A DNA stretch of 22,896 nucleotides from JAXHTH01 sp034211115 (lineage in GTDB: Bacteria > Planctomycetota > Phycisphaerae > Phycisphaerales > SM1A02). The position numbers and the translations under genes are program-made. The stretch covers positions 1 to 22,896 of the forward strand of contig JAXHTH010000182.1 of assembly GCA_034211115.1 (NCBI GenBank), written 5' to 3'. The notes beneath the pieces were generated by a model, which made no database searches, had not been told where the DNA came from, and was given only the letters and a program-made list of their open reading frames with translations. This document shows, piece after piece, positions 1 to 5,775 of this stretch; position 1 is the stretch's first letter; every line of letters starts with the position of its first letter.

Positions 1-36
1 GTTGAAACACGGAGGGCCACGGAGGGCCACGGAGGA
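1..36. repeat. Left arm of a 36-base imperfect inverted repeat
   Basis: Bases 1-36 match the reverse complement of 518-553 at 32 of 36 positions. All four differences are A on this arm against G on the reverse complement of the other. The arm contains a short tandem repeat, GGAGGGCCAC twice and then GGAGG (11-35). It begins at the first base of the window, so it may extend further left. The two arms bracket the GxxExxY gene. A folding RNA, a miniature mobile unit and a dispersed genomic repeat are all possible. Confidence 0.75.
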
Positions 37-109
37 TGAAGAAGGGTGGGGAGGAAGGGAAAAGGAGAGAAGAGGAGCGGAGAGGAGAGAAGAAGAGAGA
101 GCGGGGGGT
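31..109. other. Polypurine tract
   Basis: This stretch is almost entirely G and A on the plus strand, with runs such as GAAGGGAAAAGGAGAGAAGA. It lies between the left repeat arm and the stop codon of the GxxExxY gene, so it would be the pyrimidine-rich 3' untranslated region of that gene. Plus-strand open frames here (2-586 and 36-275) are rich in Lys, Arg, Glu and Gly and look non-coding. Confidence 0.6.
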
Positions 110-118
110 CCTGGTGGG

Positions 119-496
119 TCAGTTGGCGCGGCGGAGGATGCCGTCGCGGAGGCGGAGGGCGTTGAAGTTGATGAGCAGGCCGGCGGGTTTGTGCGAGAGA
201 CGCAGGTACGTCATGAGCTGCGCTTCGTGGATGGGGAGGATCTTCTCGACCGCCTTGAGCTCGACGACGACCTGATCGTCGACGAGGAGGTCGATGCGGA
301 AACCGCAATCGAGCGTGATCGTGTCATACTCGACCGGAAGCTCGACCTGCCGCTCGACCCGAAGGCCGGCCTTGACGAGTTCGTGTGCCAGGCACGTCTC
401 GTAGACGGATTCAAGCAGCCCCGGCCCGAGCGCCCTGTGCACCCGAATCGCCGCCCCAATCACCCTTTCCGTCACATCGCCGCACTTCAACCCCAT
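119..496 (-). CDS. GxxExxY family protein (PD-(D/E)XK nuclease-like fold)
   Basis: This 125-residue protein has the family's name-giving motif, GLLESVY, at residues 26-32. A PD-(D/E)XK-like core follows: Asp69 in FRIDLLV, then Glu79-Leu-Lys81 (VVVELKAV), then Gln93-x3-Tyr97, which resembles the RecB-type QxxxY motif. The length is normal for the family, so the gene appears complete. The biochemical role of GxxExxY proteins is not established; the motif set suggests nucleic-acid cleavage or binding, which is inference. The gene starts at ATG (494-496). There is no strong Shine-Dalgarno sequence, but TAGAAT sits just upstream on the minus strand (505-510) as a possible -10 box. It stands alone inside the 1-36/518-553 inverted repeat, which suggests that gene and repeat travel together. 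Confidence 0.88.
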   Translation of the reverse strand: MGLKCGDVTERVIGAAIRVHRALGPGLLESVYETCLAHELVKAGLRVERQVELPVEYDTITLDCGFRIDLLVDDQVVVELKAVEKILPIHEAQLMTYLRLSHKPAGLLINFNALRLRDGILRRAN

Positions 497-517
497 AGCG
501 ACTCATTCTATCCGATT

Positions 518-553
518 CCCTCCGTGGCCCCCCGCGGCCCTCCGCGTTTCAAC
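518..553. repeat. Right arm of the inverted repeat around the GxxExxY gene
   Basis: The reverse complement of this stretch matches bases 1-36 with four A/G differences. In a minus-strand RNA each difference becomes a U-G wobble pair, so a transcript in the sense of the GxxExxY gene could form a continuous 36-pair stem. A plus-strand RNA would have four A-C mismatches instead. The arm lies about 20 bases upstream of the GxxExxY start and about 40 bases upstream of the next gene on the other strand. Confidence 0.75.
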
Positions 554-594
554 TCTGCTGGTCATGAGAGCGTCCGGAGGCCATAATCCCCTCC

Positions 595-2442
595 ATGGAC
601 GCGTTCTGGCGATTCGTGCGACAGATGCTCACCCGCCACCGGGGCGGGCTGATCGTCGCGCTGCTCTTCGCCTTCCTCTCCGCCGGCGGGCTGGGGATCG
701 GGCTGCTCAGCCTCGCCCCGGTGATGAAGATCATCCTCAATCCCGATGACGGCCGATCGCTGCGCGACCTTGCGACGGAATACAACGAACAGGGCGGGAA
801 CGTGATGGACATCCCGCAGGCGATCGTCGACCGCCTGCCGAAAGATCCCTTTCAGGGCGTGCTGCTCATCGTCGGCGGCCTCGCGATCCTCACCATCCTC
901 GGGGCGACGGCCAACTTCATCCACCAGTACCTCAGCCAGACGATCACGACGAAGATGATCGCGCGGATCCGGGCCGATGCGTTCGACAACGTCCTGCACA
1001 TGCCGCTTTCGCGGGTCGTGCAGCGCGGGCCGTCGGAGTTCGTCGCGCGGATCGTGCGCGATGCGGCCGAGCTTCAGCGGGGGCTCATCGCGCTGGTGAG
1101 CAAGTCGGTGACGCAGGTGACGAAGGGGCTGGCCGCGTTCCTGGTCGCGATCTACTTCGACTGGCGGCTGACGCTCATCGCCATCGTCGTCGCGCCGATT
1201 CTCGTCGTCGTGCTGCGCAAGATCGGCAAGCGCATCCGCCGCGGCACGCGCGGTTCGCTCAAGGCCCAGGAAGGGCTCCTGCGCGTGGCGACGGAGTCGC
1301 TGCAGGGCCTGCGATCGGTGAAGGCGAACACGGCGGAGTCCGAATCGAAGCGGCGGTTCGAGGTCATCAACGATGATGTCGTGCGACACGAGCTGCGCAT
1401 CCGCATCGCGCGGGCGCTGTCCGGGCCGCTGATGGAGACGCTGGCGGTGTTTGCGATCGGGGCGCTGGCGGTGATCGCCGCGCGGGGGATTCTCGCGGGC
1501 GACCTGCCGCTGGAGCGGTTCATCCTCGCCCTGGGTGCGCTGGGCGTGGCGGGGACGTCCTTCCGGCCGCTGGCGGGCTTGGTCAACGAGATGCAGGCGG
1601 CGTCGGCGCCCGCCCAGCGGCTGGCCGACACGCTCGCCGAGCCGATCGAGGCCGCCGACGACGCGGCGCGCCCGGCCCTGCCGCGGCATCGCCAGTCCAT
1701 CGAGTTCCAGTCGGTTCGCTTCACCTATCCCGCGGCCGACGAGCCGGCGCTCGATGGCATCTCGCTTCGGATCGGGCACGGCGATCGGATCGCCCTCGTC
1801 GGCCCCAACGGCTCGGGGAAGACGACGCTGGTCAGCCTCCTGCCGCGCCTGATCGCCCTCACCTCCGACGGCGGCAGCGTCCTGATTGACGGCACCGACA
1901 TCGCGGGCGTGTCGCTGCGCAGCCTGCGCCGGCAGATCGGCGTCGTCACGCAGGAGACGGTCTTGCTCCGCGGCTCGGTGGCGGAGAACATCGCCTTCGG
2001 CCTGCCCGATGTCAGCCGCGAGCAGATCATCGAGGCGGCCAGGCAGGCCCACGCGCACGACTTCATTTCGGCCCTCTCGGGCGGCTACGACGCCGACCTC
2101 GCCGAGCAGGGGGCCTCCCTTTCCGGGGGCCAGCGGCAGCGGCTGGCCATCGCGCGGGTGATCCTGCGCGACCCGTCGATCCTCATTCTGGACGAGGCGA
2201 CGAGCCAGGTCGATGCGGAGTCGGAAGCGCAGATCAACGCCGCGCTGAGCGAGTTCTGCCGGGGGCGGACGGCCGTGATCATCGCCCACCGCCTGGCGAC
2301 GGTGCTCAACGCCGATCGGATCGTGGTCCTGGACGCCGGGCGGGTGGTGGACGAGGGCACGCACGAGGCGCTTCTGGAGCGATGCGCCCTCTATGGCCGA
2401 TTGGCTCATACACAGCTCGTGGGAGCGACGAGCGGAGGATAA
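595..2442 (+). CDS. ABC exporter, fused membrane and ATPase domains (MsbA-like)
   Basis: This 615-residue half-transporter has an N-terminal type I exporter membrane domain (about 1-345) and a C-terminal nucleotide-binding domain. The ATPase motifs are complete: Walker A GPNGSGKT at 403-410, signature LSGGQ at 509-513, Walker B ILILDE at 529-534 with catalytic Glu534, and His565 in the H-loop (IIAHRLA). A polar stretch of about 35 residues after the first membrane helix (48-85) makes it slightly longer than typical MsbA. It should work as an inner-membrane homodimer exporting a lipid or other hydrophobic substrate; lipid A flipping is only a guess. The start is ATG 595, with GGAGG at 576-580, which is rather far upstream. 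A secreted HEAT-like protein follows 6 bases downstream, so the two are probably co-transcribed. Confidence 0.93.
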   Translation: MDAFWRFVRQMLTRHRGGLIVALLFAFLSAGGLGIGLLSLAPVMKIILNPDDGRSLRDLATEYNEQGGNVMDIPQAIVDRLPKDPFQGVLLIVGGLAILTILGATANFIHQYLSQTITTKMIARIRADAFDNVLHMPLSRVVQRGPSEFVARIVRDAAELQRGLIALVSKSVTQVTKGLAAFLVAIYFDWRLTLIAIVVAPILVVVLRKIGKRIRRGTRGSLKAQEGLLRVATESLQGLRSVKANTAESESKRRFEVINDDVVRHELRIRIARALSGPLMETLAVFAIGALAVIAARGILAGDLPLERFILALGALGVAGTSFRPLAGLVNEMQAASAPAQRLADTLAEPIEAADDAARPALPRHRQSIEFQSVRFTYPAADEPALDGISLRIGHGDRIALVGPNGSGKTTLVSLLPRLIALTSDGGSVLIDGTDIAGVSLRSLRRQIGVVTQETVLLRGSVAENIAFGLPDVSREQIIEAARQAHAHDFISALSGGYDADLAEQGASLSGGQRQRLAIARVILRDPSILILDEATSQVDAESEAQINAALSEFCRGRTAVIIAHRLATVLNADRIVVLDAGRVVDEGTHEALLERCALYGRLAHTQLVGATSGG

Positions 2443-2448
2443 GCCAGG

Positions 2449-3288
2449 ATGGCGCGACACTCATTCCCGGCGGCGATGATCTGTGTTCTGATGCTGGCCG
2501 GTGGCGGAGCGGCGTTCGGGGTGGAGGGAAATCGCCCGCCGCCCGCCGATGCGCGTTCCATCGACCGCTACATCGCCGATCTGGCCGATGATGATGTGCG
2601 CTGGAACGCCCAGACCGCGATGTCGCGCCTGCGGCGGATCGGGCGCGCTGCGGAGCCGCAGCTCGAAGCGGCGCTGCATTCCCACGACTGGCAGCAGCGG
2701 CAGCTCGCGGCGCACTGCCTGCGCGGGTTGGAGGGGTACGAGCCGTCCGACCGGCTGCTGGAGGTGACCGTCGAGGGATTGCGCGATGATGATCTGCCCG
2801 TAGAGACACGACGGGGGCGGCAGACCGCCTACACCTGCGTCTACAACGCCGCGCGAGGGGCCCCCTATCTGTTGCGACACGCCACGCAGGCCGAGGTGTA
2901 CCTGCTGGAAGGGCTGGGCTCGGACGATGAGCAGCAGCGGTTCCTGTGCGCCTGCATCCTCGGACACGCGGGACTGCAGAGTGGGATCCCCGACGGCGTG
3001 CCCGTTCTCCTGGAGCATCTGCGCGATAACGATATCCCGGGCGATGCAATGCTCAGCACGGCGGCGCTGTACCGGTTCGGTCTGGAGGTGATGCCTCATC
3101 TGCTGGCGGCTCTCCCTGAGGCGGATGATCAGCAGGCCCGGCTCATCGACCTGATCGTGCTGGATCTGACCGACCCGCCGGAGAATGAGGAGGAACTGCG
3201 GGCGCGGAAGAGCATGCAGGACGTCACGGACATCTACTACGATCCCGCCCTCCAATCCAAGCTGGCGGGTCCACGCGTGCGCTTCTGA
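2449..3288 (+). CDS. Secreted HEAT-repeat-like protein
   Basis: This 279-residue protein has a hydrophobic signal peptide (about residues 9-24, probable cleavage near AAFG). Successive helix-pair units follow that resemble HEAT repeats, for example DDDVRWNAQTAMSRLRRIG near 47-65, then HDWQQRQLAAHCLRGL, SDDEQQRFLCACILGHAGL and a fourth around 190-215. HEAT units usually form a curved protein-binding scaffold. No catalytic motif was recognised. The ribosome site GGAGG (2434-2438) overlaps the end of the exporter gene, so translation of the pair is likely linked. It may be a periplasmic partner of the exporter, but that rests only on position. A general periplasmic scaffold is equally possible. 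Confidence 0.8.
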   Translation: MARHSFPAAMICVLMLAGGGAAFGVEGNRPPPADARSIDRYIADLADDDVRWNAQTAMSRLRRIGRAAEPQLEAALHSHDWQQRQLAAHCLRGLEGYEPSDRLLEVTVEGLRDDDLPVETRRGRQTAYTCVYNAARGAPYLLRHATQAEVYLLEGLGSDDEQQRFLCACILGHAGLQSGIPDGVPVLLEHLRDNDIPGDAMLSTAALYRFGLEVMPHLLAALPEADDQQARLIDLIVLDLTDPPENEEELRARKSMQDVTDIYYDPALQSKLAGPRVRF

Positions 3289-3317
3289 GCGAGCTTGCCG
3301 GCGGTGGGGAAGGCCGA

Positions 3318-4064
3318 CTACGGAAGGAACTCCGGCACCTCCGTGGGGTAGGAGTAGATGTTGTCCTTCCTCGCTTCCTTCAGGGCTTCCTGAAGCTCTT
3401 CGCCGTACATGCCGGTGAATTCGCTGTAGAGCCCGAACCGCTGGTCGGGTCCGGCGGAGATGAAGCAGACGCGCCGGTCGCGCGCGATGCCGTAGTACTG
3501 CTCGTTGCGCGTCTGCTCGGTGCCGTCCGGATCGACGATCGGCGTGCCGGGCCCCGCCGGCGCGCCCGGGTGGGTGGCGTAGATGGGCACGCCCCAGGCG
3601 TCGAGGATGGTCATGCCGCCGATGAACTGCTCGTACTGGTCTTCGGCGCCGGGCGGGATCCACGCCGGCATCTCGCCCTCCTCGTAGATGAAGATCAGGT
3701 CAGGATCGATCTTCGCGATCATGTCCTTCACGCGCTGATTGCGCTGAATGACTCCAAGCAGTTCGGTGATGATGAGTGTGAACTCGCGATCCGACCAGAT
3801 GTCATGGCGATTCGGGTCGTCGCCCCAGGAGAGCTTGCGGTCGGCGGTCAGCTCCCATTCCCGCTGGGCCAGGTCCAAGAGGCGGATGATGTCTTCGGTC
3901 TTGTGAACCTCGGCGCGCTGTACGAGGGCCACGGTGGCGCTGACGGTGAGGCCGGTCAGGAACGCGATCACGCCGATGGTGACGATGAGCTCCACGAGCG
4001 TGAAGGCGCGGCGCCTCTCCTGCGGCCGGTGCGGCGTGATGGGATCGGAAACTCGCTGTTTCAT
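3318..4064 (-). CDS. Type II secretion/type IV pilus pseudopilin
   Basis: The 248-residue protein opens with a basic leader ending RRRA, then FTLVELIVTIGVIAFLTGL. This is the class III prepilin signal, with predicted cleavage after Ala20, Phe21 as the new N-terminus and Glu25 as the conserved +5 acid. Ala rather than Gly at -1 is tolerated by prepilin peptidases. One hydrophobic helix (about 21-48) precedes a large polar domain, as in GspG/GspH-type pseudopilins, although that domain is long and has no recognised calcium site. The start ATG has a ribosome site, GAGGA, that overlaps the stop of the anti-sigma gene 9 bases upstream. The gene is therefore the third member of a sigma/anti-sigma operon. 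It converges on the HEAT-like gene with only 29 bases between the stops. Confidence 0.88.
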   Translation of the reverse strand: MKQRVSDPITPHRPQERRRAFTLVELIVTIGVIAFLTGLTVSATVALVQRAEVHKTEDIIRLLDLAQREWELTADRKLSWGDDPNRHDIWSDREFTLIITELLGVIQRNQRVKDMIAKIDPDLIFIYEEGEMPAWIPPGAEDQYEQFIGGMTILDAWGVPIYATHPGAPAGPGTPIVDPDGTEQTRNEQYYGIARDRRVCFISAGPDQRFGLYSEFTGMYGEELQEALKEARKDNIYSYPTEVPEFLP

Positions 4065-4073
4065 GTTCTGTCC

Positions 4074-4892
4074 TCACTCTTGCCCGGGACGGGTCGAGTC
4101 ATCATCCTGTGCATCAGGGTCGTAGAAGTGCGGCAGCAGCCGCGGCTCTTCCAGCGGCGACAGCTCGTAGAGCACGAGCTTTCCGAGCTCCCGGCGGAAC
4201 ACGTTCAGATCGCTCGCTTCCGGCACGGTCGGTCCATCGTCCGCTTCGAGACGGTCGATGAACACGATCACGCGCCGGCCGTCCGCCTCTGCGAGCATGG
4301 AGATCGTCCAGCGGGTGATGGTGTTGCTGTAGGCGAGCCCCAGCATGGCGGCGTCGTCGGGCAGGTCATCCACGAGCAGCCGCTGCCCGAGCTGGCGGCG
4401 GAAGGTGTCCTGGAACTCCTCGTCCGTGCGGCAGACCCAGTCCGGGCGGAAGCCGCTCTCGATCTTGTCCTCGTAGACCGCCTGCATGCTGCGCCACGGC
4501 TGGGGGGCGTACGGATCGGGCGTGCGCGGACCGGGCCCCAGCGCGGACCAGATCATCCATCCGCCGAGGACGCAGAGCATCACCGATGCGGCGATGGCGA
4601 GCGGCCGAAGAAACCGCAGCCGATCGGTCGTGCCGCGGGTCTCGCGCCGGGATGGATGTTCCTTCCGCGGCTTCGGCGCGCCGTCGAGAAGATCGCGCAG
4701 GCGCTGCGGCGCGGGCGGGGTCATCATCCGTCGCAGCGAGGCGTCGATGTCGCCCTGGCGGAGGAGCTCTTCCCGCAGCATCGGATCGTCGGCCAGATCG
4801 CGCTCGAACGCGTCGCGCTGCTCGTCGTCCAGCATGTCGTCGAGATAGAGATCGAGCAGGGCGTCAGGTTGGGGATGGGCGGCGTGCGTCAT
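4074..4892 (-). CDS. Membrane-bound anti-sigma factor
   Basis: This 272-residue protein has an acidic helical N-terminus (about 8-57, including LYLDDMLDDEQRDAFERDLA), a basic/proline linker, one transmembrane helix (about 97-117) and an extracytoplasmic C-terminal domain of about 150 residues. That is the standard layout of anti-sigma factors that hold an ECF sigma factor at the inner membrane. The N-terminus has no Cys and no HxxxCxxC motif, so this is not the zinc-binding type. Its ATG overlaps the TGA of the sigma gene (ATGA at 4889-4892), which points to translational coupling and equal output. The signal sensed by the outer domain cannot be read from the sequence. Confidence 0.82.
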   Translation of the reverse strand: MTHAAHPQPDALLDLYLDDMLDDEQRDAFERDLADDPMLREELLRQGDIDASLRRMMTPPAPQRLRDLLDGAPKPRKEHPSRRETRGTTDRLRFLRPLAIAASVMLCVLGGWMIWSALGPGPRTPDPYAPQPWRSMQAVYEDKIESGFRPDWVCRTDEEFQDTFRRQLGQRLLVDDLPDDAAMLGLAYSNTITRWTISMLAEADGRRVIVFIDRLEADDGPTVPEASDLNVFRRELGKLVLYELSPLEEPRLLPHFYDPDAQDDDSTRPGQE

Positions 4893-5521
4893 GGTGTGCC
4901 CTCCCGCAGTCGTGTGTGGTGTGGTCGGCGGTGACGGAGCCGCTCGCGCAGCGTGCGCCGCGCGCGGTGCACGTGGCTCATCGCGGTGCCCTCGGGAATG
5001 TCCAGGGCCAGCGCGATGTCGCGATAGGGCAGCTCGAGGATCGTCCGCAGCAGCAGGCAGGCCCGGGCGATCTCATCCAGCGTCGCGAGTGCCGCGCAGA
5101 CGTCTTCATCAAAGCCCTGCTGCTCGGGCCTCAGCTCGCCGCGCGCCGCTGCGGGCGCCGCGGGCGCGGCGGTGGTCGTGCTGCGCGGCGCGGCCGGCGC
5201 CGCGATCACCTGTTCATCAAGCGCGCCGGCGGCACGGCGCTGCCTCCGTCGCGCGTGATTGAGCGCCACGAACCGGACGATGCGCCCCGTCCAGGCCACG
5301 AAGCTCGTGTCGGGGTGGAACTGATCGAGTTTGCCCAGCGCGATCATCGCTGCTTCCTGAAGGACATCGTCGGCCTGATCCCGACGGCCGAGAACGCCGG
5401 CGGCGATGCACCACAGCGTGCGCGAACACGCCGTGAACTCCTCGGCGAACGCATCGGGGCTCAGGCGTCTCGCGTTCGCGCCGGCAAGCCGGCCGTCGAT
5501 GGGCGTCGAAAGCGAGCTCAT
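4889..5521 (-). CDS. ECF-type RNA polymerase sigma factor
   Basis: From the chosen start the protein is 210 residues. Region 2 is at about 24-96 (DQADDVLQEAAMIALGKLDQF, then SFVAWTGRIVRFVALNHARRR, the -10 binding part). A flexible Ala/Thr/Pro linker covers about 97-135. Region 4 is at about 141-197 (PYRDIALALDIPEGTAMSHV, the -35 binding helix-turn-helix). It should direct RNA polymerase to a small regulon once released by the anti-sigma factor encoded downstream. I chose ATG 5519-5521, preceded by GGTGGGGGA; the open frame continues to 5728 but the extra residues are Arg/Pro/Gly-rich and do not resemble a sigma factor. A start at 5566 is possible. The closeness of the G-rich site to the ATG makes the start uncertain. 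Confidence 0.88.
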   Translation of the reverse strand: MSSLSTPIDGRLAGANARRLSPDAFAEEFTACSRTLWCIAAGVLGRRDQADDVLQEAAMIALGKLDQFHPDTSFVAWTGRIVRFVALNHARRRQRRAAGALDEQVIAAPAAPRSTTTAAPAAPAAARGELRPEQQGFDEDVCAALATLDEIARACLLLRTILELPYRDIALALDIPEGTAMSHVHRARRTLRERLRHRRPHHTRLREGTP

Positions 5522-5610
5522 TCCCCCACCAATGTCGCGGCGCGGACCGTTTCTTGCGGGATTCATCCGGGTTTTGGCGGATTGTCGGCGCAACACCGCT
5601 TTTTCCGGGC

Positions 5611-5623
5611 CGTGCAATGCACG
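5611..5623. promoter_or_regulatory. Small palindrome in the divergent upstream region
   Basis: CGTGC-AAT-GCACG is a perfect 5-base inverted repeat with a 3-base centre. It lies in the 254-base gap between the divergently transcribed sigma factor and the dehydrogenase fusion. It could be an operator, but so short a palindrome can occur by chance. No convincing -35/-10 pair was found in this gap for either gene. Confidence 0.25.
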
Positions 5624-5775
5624 CGGGCCGGGCTGACATACACCACCCGGCGAGCGGCGTGGCTCCGGGCGACCCCGTGCTCCGCTTTGCTTCGCCGCCC
5701 GCAAAAAACAAAGCGCGGGCCATCGCATCCGAGCTCGCGGAAACAGAAGAACCTGTGAAAAGGAGATGACACATC

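Noticed and set aside
562..2460. A 632-residue open frame antisense to the ABC exporter
   Set aside because: It is Arg/Asp/Pro/His-rich with no domain, and mirrors a gene with complete ABC motifs. It is a high-GC shadow.
5697..5720. Hairpin GCCCGC with GCGGGC across an A-rich 12-base loop in the dehydrogenase leader
   Set aside because: The stem is only six pairs with no T-run; there is too little to call it a terminator or riboswitch.
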